This document shows, in pieces, positions 1 to 7,296 of a DNA stretch of 10,912 nucleotides; position 1 is the first letter of the stretch, and every line of letters begins with the position of its first letter. Origin of the DNA: Betaproteobacteria bacterium (GTDB taxonomy: Bacteria > Pseudomonadota > Gammaproteobacteria > Burkholderiales > SG8-41); contig JANYDM010000117.1 of the NCBI GenBank assembly GCA_025363575.1, positions 1-10,912 of the forward strand, read 5' to 3'. Under the pieces are notes generated by a model. The model did not search any database and was not told where the DNA came from. It saw nothing but the letters and a program-made list of their open reading frames with translations. The position numbers and the translations under genes are program-made.

Positions 1-822
1 CTGACGCAAAAGCTCACCGAGCAGCTCGGCCAGAACATCATCGCCGACAATCGCGCGGGCGCGGGCGGCAACCTCGGCATAGGCATCGCCGCCAAGGCGC
101 CGCCAGACGGCTACAACATCCTGATCACCTCGCCGACGATAGCCATCAGCCCTTCGCTTTACAAGCATCTCGACTACGATGCGGCGCGCGATTTTTCTCC
201 GGTGGCAAGGCTTGCCTCCATCCAGAACGTGCTGCTCGTACATCCGACGGTGCCGGTAAAAACACTGAAGGATTTCATCGCGCTCGCGCGCGCCAATCCG
301 GGCAAGCTCAATTACGGTTCGGGCGGGCCCGGCACTACCAATCACCTTGCGAACGAGCTGCTGATCAGTCTCACCAAAATCAAGATGGTGCACGTGCCGT
401 ACAAGGGCGCCACCCTCGCCACGCTCTCGCTGATGGGCGGCGAAGTCGATGAAGTCATCGTCTCGGCCGCGTCCGTAATGCAGCAAATTCGCGCCGGCAA
501 GGTGCGCCCGCTTGCAGTACTTGCGGAAAGCCGCATGGCGGTGCTGCCGGACGTGCCGACGTCGAAGGAAGCCGGCGTCGACGACTTCATCATGCCGATC
601 TGGTATGCGCTGTTCGCGCCCATCGCGACGCCGCGCGATATCGTCGCCCGCCTCAATCAGGAAGTGAACCGCGCGTTGACGTCGCCCGATCTGCGCGAGC
701 GGCTCATCGGCGCCGGCATGGATCCCTGGCCCGGCACGCCGGACGATCTGGCGCACCTCGTGAAAAGCGAATCGGCGCGCTACGCGGCAATCATAAAGCG
801 CGCGGGGCTGAAACCCGAATAG
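1..822 (+). CDS. TTT-type (Bug/TctC) periplasmic substrate-binding protein, 5'-truncated by the window edge
   Basis: The reading frame is open from base 1 to the TAG at 820-822, giving 273 visible residues. Signal peptide and first strand lie upstream of the window, since family members are about 320-330 residues. Family signatures are clear: DNRAGAGG at visible residues 16-23, PDGY at 35-38, the VHPTVPVKTLKDFIALA segment, a HVPYKGA loop and LPDVPTSKEAG near the C-terminus. Bug proteins are periplasmic receptors of the tripartite tricarboxylate transporter family that bind small carboxylates through water-bridged contacts. The GTG at 202 is internal, because the homologous sequence continues upstream of it without a break. 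The MmgE/PrpD gene starts 64 nt downstream in the same direction, so the two may be co-transcribed. Ligand unknown; family assignment is secure. Confidence 0.93.
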   Translation: MTQKLTEQLGQNIIADNRAGAGGNLGIGIAAKAPPDGYNILITSPTIAISPSLYKHLDYDAARDFSPVARLASIQNVLLVHPTVPVKTLKDFIALARANPGKLNYGSGGPGTTNHLANELLISLTKIKMVHVPYKGATLATLSLMGGEVDEVIVSAASVMQQIRAGKVRPLAVLAESRMAVLPDVPTSKEAGVDDFIMPIWYALFAPIATPRDIVARLNQEVNRALTSPDLRERLIGAGMDPWPGTPDDLAHLVKSESARYAAIIKRAGLKPE

Positions 823-843
823 TGCGACGCTTTGCGCTATGAT

Positions 844-861
844 GGCCGCCGCAATGCGGCC
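844..861 (+). other. GC-rich hairpin in the SBP-MmgE/PrpD gap
   Basis: A perfect 6-bp inverted repeat, GGCCGC / GCGGCC, flanks a 6-nt loop in the 64-nt gap between the first binding-protein gene and the MmgE/PrpD gene. No T-run follows, so it is not a canonical rho-independent terminator. A TATGAT hexamer at 838-843 resembles a -10 box, but no convincing -35 lies upstream. The structure might attenuate or stabilise the mRNA; chance is also possible at this GC content. Confidence 0.25.
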
Positions 862-873
862 CGCACGATAAAT

Positions 874-880
874 GGAGGGG
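874..880 (+). promoter_or_regulatory. Shine-Dalgarno deciding the MmgE/PrpD start
   Basis: GGAGGGG ends 6 nt before the ATG at 887. ATG codons at 872 and 881 are also in frame, but the first overlaps the ribosome-binding sequence and the second abuts it with no spacing. This makes 887 the most likely start. Confidence 0.6.
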
Positions 881-886
881 ATGGCA

Positions 887-2266
887 ATGGCAGCTGAACC
901 GACCGCTGTGCTCGCCCAATGGGCGGCAGCACTCAAGCTCGAAGATATTCCGCAGCGCACGCGCGAATATTGCAAAAACATGTTGCTGGACACGCTCGCC
1001 TGCGCCGTCGCCGGCCACCAGGGCGAGGAAACGCACCAACTCGCGGCGCTGGCGGCAGGCATCGCGCAATCGAATGAAAGCAGCGTCATCGGCGGTGATC
1101 GCCTGTCGCTCGCCGGCGCGACGATGCTGAATGGCTATCTCATCACGGCGGTGACGATGTGCGATATCCACCGCTCGACATTGACGCACGTGACGCCTGA
1201 AGTCATTCCGCCCGCGCTCGCAATTGCTGAACGCGATGGATTGCCAGGCCGCGATTTGCTCGTTGCCATAGCGCTCGGCTGCGAAATCACCACGCGCGTC
1301 GGCCTTGGCCTCAACTATCCCGAAGCCCGCAAGCGCGGCTGGCACGGCCCGGGCGTCATCGGCCCGTTCGGCTCCGCTGCCGCGGTCGGCCGCCTGATCG
1401 GACTCGATGCGGCCAAGATGGCGAAAGCATTCGGCCTCGCCGGAAGTCAGTCCGCCGGCACGTTCGCGGCATGGGGTACGCCGACGGTCAAATTCCATCA
1501 ATGCCGCGGCGCGCTGTCGGGCTTGATGGCATCGTTGCTCGCTCAGCAGGATTTTCTGGCCACGAGCGAGTTCCTGACCCATAAGGACGGCGGCCTTTTC
1601 AACACGTACTCGGATGGCGGCACGCCCGCGGCAGCGACCGATCAGCTAGGGCAACGCTGGGAACTCGAGCAAATCGCCTTGCGCTTGTGGCCGTCGGCAT
1701 CGACCATCCAGGGCTTCATTACCGCGATGTTCGATCTCGTCGAGATGCACGATCTCAAGCCCGCGCGGGTGAAGAAAGTCCACGTGAAGATGAGCAAAGT
1801 CGCCGTCGACATGCACGGCATTTTCCCGCGCTATAAAGGCAAGTTCGACGCTCTGCTATCTACACACTATGCTGCGGCTGTGGTGCTGCACGACCGGGAA
1901 CTGACGCTCGCGCAATTCGAGCCCGCGCGCTACGACGACCCGGTGCTGCGCAAATTTGCCGCGGAGAACGTCGACGTGACGATAGATCCAACGCTTACCG
2001 GCGTGCAGGCTGTGGTCGACATCCAGACCGACGACGGCAGGACGCTCAGCGAACGCTGCGATCATCCGCGCGGCTCCGCCGAAAATCCGCTCACGCGCGC
2101 GCAGATCGAGGCCAAGTTTCGCACTTACGCAAATTCGCGCTTGCCCGCCGCCAACATCGACGCCGTCATTGCCGCCGTGACGAAACTGGAAGAAGCCGGC
2201 TCGACGCGCACTCTGATGGAGCTGCTGCGTGCGGGCAGCGAGATCCGCGCGCGCAAGACCGCATAG
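887..2266 (+). CDS. MmgE/PrpD family protein
   Basis: Predicted 459-residue cytoplasmic protein of the MmgE/PrpD family, which includes 2-methylcitrate dehydratase, cis-aconitate decarboxylase and iminodisuccinate epimerase. Family landmarks are the N-terminal helical region with LLDTLACAVAG (residues 33-43), WHGPGVIGPFGSAAAVGRL (152-170), the lysine of TPTVKFHQCRGALSG (Lys202), and the second-domain segment KGKFDALLSTHYAAAVVL (317-334). The length is normal. Two usual active-site stretches differ: the expected H-x-L-D-x-D-D loop reads AVTMCDIHRSTLTH (residues 88-101), and the K-x-Y-P-x(3)-H stretch reads RLWPSASTIQ (266-275). The reaction therefore cannot be assigned and may differ from the characterised dehydratases. 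The gene follows a binding-protein gene, which suggests action on an imported carboxylate (inference). ATGs at 872 and 881 are alternative starts. Confidence 0.9.
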   Translation: MAAEPTAVLAQWAAALKLEDIPQRTREYCKNMLLDTLACAVAGHQGEETHQLAALAAGIAQSNESSVIGGDRLSLAGATMLNGYLITAVTMCDIHRSTLTHVTPEVIPPALAIAERDGLPGRDLLVAIALGCEITTRVGLGLNYPEARKRGWHGPGVIGPFGSAAAVGRLIGLDAAKMAKAFGLAGSQSAGTFAAWGTPTVKFHQCRGALSGLMASLLAQQDFLATSEFLTHKDGGLFNTYSDGGTPAAATDQLGQRWELEQIALRLWPSASTIQGFITAMFDLVEMHDLKPARVKKVHVKMSKVAVDMHGIFPRYKGKFDALLSTHYAAAVVLHDRELTLAQFEPARYDDPVLRKFAAENVDVTIDPTLTGVQAVVDIQTDDGRTLSERCDHPRGSAENPLTRAQIEAKFRTYANSRLPAANIDAVIAAVTKLEEAGSTRTLMELLRAGSEIRARKTA

Positions 2267-2273
2267 AAAAACT

Positions 2274-2432
2274 TTGAACCGCGAAGGAAGCAAAGGACGC
2301 GAAGGAATTCAAAACCAAGTCATTCGAACGGCTCAGACAAGAATTCGGGCGTCGCATGCGCAACTTATTTTGTCTTCCTTGGCGTCCTTCGCGTAACCCT
2401 CAAGGGGTATTAAAAAGAATCCTTTGCGGTTA
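2274..2432. repeat. Intergenic inverted repeat of 9-bp GCGAAGGA-type units, right arm interrupted
   Basis: The left arm has three tandem 9-mers: CGCGAAGGA (2280-2288), AGCAAAGGA (2289-2297) and CGCGAAGGA (2298-2306), preceded by TTGAAC. The right arm has the complements TCCTTGGCG (2376-2384) and TCCTTCGCG (2385-2393). After a 26-nt interruption (2394-2419) a third unit, TCCTTTGCG (2420-2428), follows and leads into GTTAA. Segments 2280-2297 and 2376-2393 pair at 16 of 18 positions. This resembles the dispersed intergenic palindromes seen in many proteobacterial genomes. It fills most of the 194-nt gap between the MmgE/PrpD gene and the next binding protein, and could act as a transcript-end stem-loop. 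Genome copy number is unknown from this window. Confidence 0.6.
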
Positions 2433-2448
2433 ATGATCTGAGTGAGAT

Positions 2449-2453
2449 GGAGG
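2449..2453 (+). promoter_or_regulatory. Ribosome-binding site of the second Bug gene
   Basis: GGAGG, within a longer GGAGGAGA run, sits 7 nt before the ATG at 2461. It supports that start over the out-of-frame ATG at 2447. Confidence 0.65.
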
Positions 2454-2460
2454 AGAATGC

Positions 2461-3429
2461 ATGTTTCGCCCGCTCGTCGCCACCGCATTCGCATCACTCG
2501 TTACCTCGTCCGCGCTCGCGCAGACTGGCGACTATCCGAACCGTCCCGTGCGCATCATCGTGCCGCAGACGGCGGGCGGTGCCGTCGACATCGTGGCGCG
2601 CGCTATCGCGCAAAAACTTAGCGAGACATGGGGTCAGCAGGTGATTGTCGACAACCGCCCCGGCGCCAACGGCATCATCGGCATGGAAGCGGTCGCCAGG
2701 GCCAAGCCGGACGGCTACACGCTGGGCGCGCCGTTCACGTCCGTGTTGTCGATCAATCCGTTTGTTTACAAGACGCTGCCTTACGACGCGTTCAAGGATT
2801 TTGCGCCCGTCATGCAGAGTGTCGCCAATGTGATCGTGCTCGTCGTCCATCCGTCGCTGCCCGTGCGCTCGGTAAAAGAGCTCGTGGCGCTCGGCAAGTC
2901 GCGGCCCGGCGATCTCGTCTATGGCTCGTTCGGCGTCGGCAACCTGACCCATCTCGCCGGCGAGCTCCTGCGCATGGAGACCGGCCTGAAAATGGTGCAC
3001 GTGCCATATAAAGGCGAGACGCCGGCGGTGACCGACCTGATAGGCGGCCAGTACGTACTCCTGTTCTCGACCTCGGCCGGCGTCAAGGCGCACATCCAGG
3101 AAGGCCGCCTGCGCCTGCTGGCGACCGGCGGCGAAAAACGCGCCGCCGCTTATCCTAATGCACCGACCATGGCGGAAGCGGGCTATCCGGGCGCCGGCGT
3201 CACGGGCTGGTCGGGCCTCGCGATGCCCGCGGGCACGCCGCCGGAAATCGTGCAGAAATTTTCACGCGACGCAGCGCGCCACGTGAAGTCCGCGGAGATG
3301 AGCGAGCGCCTGACCGCACTGGGCGCCGAACCCGTGGGCAGCACGCCCGAGGAATTCAATACGTTCATCAAATCCGAAGCTGCCAAGTGGTCGCGCGTCA
3401 TCCGCGAGGCCGGCATTACGTTGCAGTAG
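2461..3429 (+). CDS. TTT-type (Bug/TctC) periplasmic substrate-binding protein
   Basis: Full-length 322-residue Bug-family receptor. It has a Sec signal peptide with likely cleavage after Ala20 (SSALA|Q), followed by the YPNRPVRIIVP strand and a ligand-loop motif with Asp43 (AGGAVDIVAR). DNRPGA (64-69), PDGYT (83-87), LPYDAFKDFAPV (106-117) and HVPYKG (180-185) follow, and the C-terminal IKSEAAKWSRVIREAGI is also family-typical. The mature protein should be periplasmic and capture a small carboxylate for a TctA/TctB-type permease. No permease gene is in the window, so it is an orphan receptor here. A strong ribosome-binding site precedes the ATG. The next Bug gene starts 15 nt after the stop codon, which indicates a transcriptional unit. 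The ligand cannot be deduced. Confidence 0.95.
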   Translation: MFRPLVATAFASLVTSSALAQTGDYPNRPVRIIVPQTAGGAVDIVARAIAQKLSETWGQQVIVDNRPGANGIIGMEAVARAKPDGYTLGAPFTSVLSINPFVYKTLPYDAFKDFAPVMQSVANVIVLVVHPSLPVRSVKELVALGKSRPGDLVYGSFGVGNLTHLAGELLRMETGLKMVHVPYKGETPAVTDLIGGQYVLLFSTSAGVKAHIQEGRLRLLATGGEKRAAAYPNAPTMAEAGYPGAGVTGWSGLAMPAGTPPEIVQKFSRDAARHVKSAEMSERLTALGAEPVGSTPEEFNTFIKSEAAKWSRVIREAGITLQ

Positions 3430-3444
3430 CAGCGCGCTTTCCCG

Positions 3445-4398
3445 ATGCGAAAAACGGCTCTTATCTTCTGCGCGCTCGTGCTTTGCGCGCCGCTGTTTTC
3501 CCATGCGCAAATCTATCCCAACAGACCCGTGCGCCTGATCGTGCCGTACACGAGCGGCAACACCGACACGACCGCGCGCATCTTCGGCCAGAAACTCGGC
3601 GAGCGCCTCGGCCAGCAAATCGTCATCGATAATCGTCCGGGCGCCGGCGCCAACATCGGCGCGGAGATTGCGGCGAAATCACCGCCCGATGGCTACGCGC
3701 TGTTCTATTTGAGCCTCTCGCACGCTATCAACGCATCGCTTTACAAGCAGCTCAGCTATAACCTCGTCAAAGACTTCGCACCGGTCGCGCTGCTCATATC
3801 GAGCCCTTACATCCTGACCGTGCATCCGTCGGTCCCCGCGCGCTCGGTGAAAGAGCTGATTGCGTTCGCCAAATCGCACCCCGGGCAGCTCAACTATGCG
3901 TCGTCCGGCAGCACGAGCCACCTCGCGTTCGAATATCTGTGCACGCTCGCGCAGGTAAAAATGAACCACATCCCGTACAAGAGCGGTGCCCCGGCGACAG
4001 TCGCCATCATCAGCGGACAGGTCGAAGTTGCGCTCGCCAGCGCATCGGCGTCGATGCCGCACATCAAATCCGGCAAGCTGCGCGGCCTCGGCATCTCGAG
4101 CGCCCAACGCTCGCCGCAGGCGCCGGAGCTGCCGACGATAAACGAAGCGGGCGTGCCCGGCTACGACGTGAGCACGTGGCACGGCCTCGCAGTCCCTGCT
4201 GCAACGCCGCGTGAAATCATCATGCGCCTGAACGCCGAATCACTCGCCTTGCTCAAGCTGCCCGACGTGCAGGAGCGCTACCGCCTCGTCGATTCCGACG
4301 TGCTCGGCAGTACACCGGAGTATTTCGGCGCGCTGATCAAAAGCGAGATCGAGAAATGGGCGAAGGTAGTGAAAGACTCAGGTGCGGTGGCGGACTAG
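3445..4398 (+). CDS. TTT-type (Bug/TctC) periplasmic substrate-binding protein, tandem paralogue
   Basis: Full-length 317-residue Bug-family receptor. The signal peptide has a basic start (MRKT) and likely cleavage after Ala21 (FSHA|Q). Family motifs are YPNRPVRLIVP, the TSGNTDTTAR ligand loop with Asp41, DNRPGAG (62-68), PDGY (81-84), HIPYKSG (175-181), and ELPTINEAGVPGY near residues 228-240. It is clearly diverged from the preceding paralogue, so the tandem is not a recent duplication. The 15-nt gap upstream has no good Shine-Dalgarno, which suggests dependence on ribosomes from the upstream gene. Its TAG stop lies 1 nt before the ATG chosen for the TonB-dependent receptor, linking expression of the two. 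Ligand unknown. Confidence 0.95.
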   Translation: MRKTALIFCALVLCAPLFSHAQIYPNRPVRLIVPYTSGNTDTTARIFGQKLGERLGQQIVIDNRPGAGANIGAEIAAKSPPDGYALFYLSLSHAINASLYKQLSYNLVKDFAPVALLISSPYILTVHPSVPARSVKELIAFAKSHPGQLNYASSGSTSHLAFEYLCTLAQVKMNHIPYKSGAPATVAIISGQVEVALASASASMPHIKSGKLRGLGISSAQRSPQAPELPTINEAGVPGYDVSTWHGLAVPAATPREIIMRLNAESLALLKLPDVQERYRLVDSDVLGSTPEYFGALIKSEIEKWAKVVKDSGAVAD

Positions 4399-4399
4399 C

Positions 4400-6754
4400 A
4401 TGATTTTGTCTTTGGATTTCATGCCCCGGCCTGGCGCATCATGGCAGTCTGCGACGCGCGCACCCGTCATGTCAGGCGTCATGCTCGTCGCCTGCGCTTG
4501 CGGGGCGCCTTCGAACGCTGCCGAAAACATCGCTGCGCCGTTCGAGCTGCCGGAAATCACCGTCGTCACCACCACCCCCGTGGGCGGCACCGGCATCGCC
4601 CTGGACAAGTACCCGGGCAACGTGCAGATCCTCAACTACAAAGATCTTCCGCAGGATGCACGCACCCTCGCGGATACGCTAAACGAGGCTGCCGGCTCGA
4701 TGAGCATCAATGATACGCAGGGCAATCCTTACGTGGTGGACCTCAACTATCGCGGGTTTACCGCTTCGCCCGTGCTCGGCACGCCGCAGGGCATTTCCGT
4801 TTTTCTCGACGGCATGCGCGTCAACGAACCGTTCGGCGACGTAGTGTCGTGGGATCTGATCCCGCAGATCGCGATCGCCAATGTAACGGTAGTGCCGGGC
4901 TCTAATCCGGTGTACGGGCTCAATACCCTTGGCGGCGCCGTCTCGCTGAACACCAAAAGCGGCTTCGCGTTTCCGAGCGGCGAAGTCAAACCGACTCTCG
5001 GCTCTTTCGGCCGCCGCAGTCTCGATGCAGAAAAAGGCGGCCACGGCGAGAACGTCGACTACTATCTGGCGACCAGCCTCTACGACGACCGCGGCTGGGC
5101 CGCCTACAACCCGAGCCGCATCCGGCAGTTCTTCGGCAAAATCGGCTTTCAGAACGACCGCACCGATCTCGACCTGTCGCTGATGTACGCCGACAACCAG
5201 ATGAACGGCAACCAGAACGTGCCGCTGTCGATGCTGGGTAACGCGGCGGGTGGCTATTCGCATCCCGACTATACGAGCACGCAAAGCCTCACGCTCAATC
5301 TGCGCGGCAGCCTCGCGCTGAACGTAGCTAACTCCATCACCGGCAATATTTACTACCGGCACATCGCGCGCGACGTGTTCAACAGCAATATCGGCAATCC
5401 CGTTGCGACATCGACGAACAACGCCACGTGCGTTACGACCGCCGATTGCCCGGCAAGCAATCTGCTGGCCGATTACACGCAGAATATTTACGGCGGCAAC
5501 TTGCAATGGTCGAACAGCGGCAAGCTGTGGGGCAAGGCGCAGGTCGTGACCGTGGGTCTGAACGCGGAATACGGCAGGACGGCGTTCAACAATAACGGGC
5601 AGGATGCTTTCGTCGACAGCACCAACGCGACAATTGGCGCGAACCCGTTCATGCCACAGGCGACGATAAGGTCGAACAACCGGCGCTACGGCATCTTCGC
5701 CACCGACACGCTCGACGCCACGGAGCGCTTGTCGGTCACCGCTTCCGCGCGATACGACTATGCGACCATCGGCTTATCCGGGACCTCATGTACGGACCCT
5801 AACGGCCTGTGCAACAGCGCCGCGATGGTATCCGCGGTACCCGGCGCAAACACGCTGACCGATGTCTCGGGTAATCATAGCTATCAGCGGCTGAATCCAT
5901 CAGTGGGGTTCGCTTATCAACTAACGCCGCGCCTGACTGGTTTCGGCAGCTATGCCGAAGGCTTCCGCACGCCCTCCGCCATCGAGCTCGCATGCGCTGA
6001 TCCGAATTCGCCCTGCACCGGCGTGCCCAATGCATTCGGCGCCGACCCCGATTTGAAAGCCGTCGTATCCAAGACCTGGGAAATCGGTTTTCGAGGCAGG
6101 ATTTCGCCGCAGCTGCGCTGGCGTGCTGCCGCTTTCCGCAGCACGCTGCACGACGATATTTTGTTCAATCAGACCAATGCGACGCAGGGCTACTTCTCCA
6201 ACGTCGGGCAGACGCGCCGCCAAGGAGTCGAGTTGGGCCTCGACGGCAAGGCCGACCGCCTCGATTACGCCATTTCCCTGAGCTGGGTGGACGCCACTTT
6301 CCAAAGCCCGTTCACACTCGCGAACGGTTCGAACAGCGCGTGCATAGCGGCGAATGGCGCCGGCGCCGGCTGCGCCGGCGTCAACGCGCAGCCCGGCGAT
6401 AAAATACCCGGTATACCCGCCCTGACACTGAAGCTGCGCGCGGGCTACGCCCTGACGCCGCAAACGCGCGTGAAGGCGACCTTGCAGGCGCAGGGCGCGC
6501 AATACGCGCGCGGCGACGAGAACAACCAGGACGTTAATGGGCGCCTGCCGGGGTTCGCGACGGTCAAGCTCGACGTCAGCCACCGCTTCGAAAAAAACAT
6601 CGAAGCCTTCGGCGGCATCACCAATCTTTTCAATACGCGGTACTCGACCTTCGCCACGCTGGGGCCCAACAATCTGACGAACGGCTCGGCAGAGCAGTTT
6701 CGGGGCGTCGCTGCGCCGCGGACCGTGTACGCGGGATTGCGCGCGTTATTTTAA
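4400..6754 (+). CDS. TonB-dependent outer-membrane receptor
   Basis: Predicted 784-residue outer-membrane receptor. The N-terminus has a hydrophobic stretch (about residues 22-36) ending in SNAA|EN, consistent with a Sec signal. A TonB-box-like LPEITVV (50-56) follows, then a plug domain (about 65-190) with NYRGFTASPVLGTPQG, FLDGMRVNEPFGD and GLNTLGGAVSLNTKSG. The rest is a beta-barrel ending in VYAGLRALF, with the C-terminal Phe expected for BAM-dependent assembly. Such receptors use TonB/ExbB/ExbD energy to import siderophores, vitamins or other scarce ligands; this one's ligand is unknown. All eight cysteines of the mature protein occur as four close pairs (344/350, 464/471, 532/539, 648/658), likely disulfides in surface loops. 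The start follows the upstream stop after 1 nt. A GTG at 4382 and ATGs at 4421 or later are alternatives. It converges with the DUF488 gene, sharing TTAA. Confidence 0.93.
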   Translation: MILSLDFMPRPGASWQSATRAPVMSGVMLVACACGAPSNAAENIAAPFELPEITVVTTTPVGGTGIALDKYPGNVQILNYKDLPQDARTLADTLNEAAGSMSINDTQGNPYVVDLNYRGFTASPVLGTPQGISVFLDGMRVNEPFGDVVSWDLIPQIAIANVTVVPGSNPVYGLNTLGGAVSLNTKSGFAFPSGEVKPTLGSFGRRSLDAEKGGHGENVDYYLATSLYDDRGWAAYNPSRIRQFFGKIGFQNDRTDLDLSLMYADNQMNGNQNVPLSMLGNAAGGYSHPDYTSTQSLTLNLRGSLALNVANSITGNIYYRHIARDVFNSNIGNPVATSTNNATCVTTADCPASNLLADYTQNIYGGNLQWSNSGKLWGKAQVVTVGLNAEYGRTAFNNNGQDAFVDSTNATIGANPFMPQATIRSNNRRYGIFATDTLDATERLSVTASARYDYATIGLSGTSCTDPNGLCNSAAMVSAVPGANTLTDVSGNHSYQRLNPSVGFAYQLTPRLTGFGSYAEGFRTPSAIELACADPNSPCTGVPNAFGADPDLKAVVSKTWEIGFRGRISPQLRWRAAAFRSTLHDDILFNQTNATQGYFSNVGQTRRQGVELGLDGKADRLDYAISLSWVDATFQSPFTLANGSNSACIAANGAGAGCAGVNAQPGDKIPGIPALTLKLRAGYALTPQTRVKATLQAQGAQYARGDENNQDVNGRLPGFATVKLDVSHRFEKNIEAFGGITNLFNTRYSTFATLGPNNLTNGSAEQFRGVAAPRTVYAGLRALF

Positions 6755-7296
6755 AGCCCCAGCCCCAACTGCACGCAAGCGTCGTAAACCACTTGCCCGC
6801 GCGGCTCCAGCCGCGCGCCTTCGCGCAATGCATGCGTGCGCACGTCGTGCAGACCGATCAGGTGCATGACCTCGACATCGCGCGCGAGCAAGGCATCGGC
6901 GATGAACGAGCGGTGGCAGTGCTCCGGATGCGTCTCCGCGCACATGAATGCCGTCGGACGCGCATCGCCGAAAGCGATGAGTCGCGTCAGTGCCTCCTGG
7001 AAATCACTGGTCGCCATGTGGTCGGCATAGCCGCGGTGGGCGGCGTCAGTGAGCGCCAGATGCGGCGACTCCACATGCGGCCGGCGCATGCCGCCAAGCG
7101 GTGCGCCTTCCCACACGTAATGGATCGAATTTGCCTTCAGCGCCGGATCGAGCATCATGCGGGCAAACTGCGGATTGCGGCGGGAGCGCGGGTAGGCCCG
7201 CACGTCGACGAGGCATTCGATGCGTGCGCTCTTCAGCAACGCGGTGAAATCGTCGATCAGGCGATTGCCGTGCCCGATGGAATAAACGGTGGTCAT
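6751..7296 (-). CDS. DUF488 family protein
   Basis: Predicted 181-residue soluble protein of the DUF488 family. Hallmarks are the N-terminal VYSIGHGNR (4-12), LVDVRAYPRSRRNPQF (29-44), and the cysteine motif FMCAETHPEHCHRSFIAD (117-134) with Cys119 and CHR at 127-129. The family is widespread and of uncertain biochemical role; a catalytic or ligand-binding use of the CxE...CHR motif is suggested only by conservation. The ATG overlaps the stop of the upstream oxidoreductase gene by 4 nt (ATGA), indicating translational coupling. Its 3' end overlaps that of the convergent TonB-receptor gene by the self-complementary TTAA, which supplies TAA to both strands. The lack of space leaves no room for a dedicated terminator between them. 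Confidence 0.9.
   Translation of the reverse strand: MTTVYSIGHGNRLIDDFTALLKSARIECLVDVRAYPRSRRNPQFARMMLDPALKANSIHYVWEGAPLGGMRRPHVESPHLALTDAAHRGYADHMATSDFQEALTRLIAFGDARPTAFMCAETHPEHCHRSFIADALLARDVEVMHLIGLHDVRTHALREGARLEPRGQVVYDACVQLGLGL

Noticed and set aside
202..822. A separate short gene starting at GTG 202
   Set aside because: The same frame is open to base 1 and encodes upstream family motifs (DNRAGAGG, PDGY), so this is the interior of a longer gene.
838..843. Promoter -10 (TATGAT) before the MmgE/PrpD gene
   Set aside because: No acceptable -35 at 16-19 nt spacing; noted only as context of the hairpin.
791..1582. A 263-codon minus-strand open frame opposite the MmgE/PrpD gene
   Set aside because: Arg/Ala/Gly-rich translation without recognisable motifs or ribosome-binding site, opposite a confident gene.
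2274..2432. CRISPR array or insertion sequence in the repeat-rich gap
   Set aside because: The 9-bp units are contiguous and inverted, without spacers, transposase, or target-site duplication.
2461..4398. Recent tandem duplication of the two adjacent Bug genes
   Set aside because: The proteins share family motifs only; nucleotide and residue differences are spread throughout, so they are old paralogues.
4679..5506. A 275-codon minus-strand open frame inside the TonB-receptor gene
   Set aside because: Antisense shadow of a clear receptor; low-complexity Val/Ala/Arg composition.
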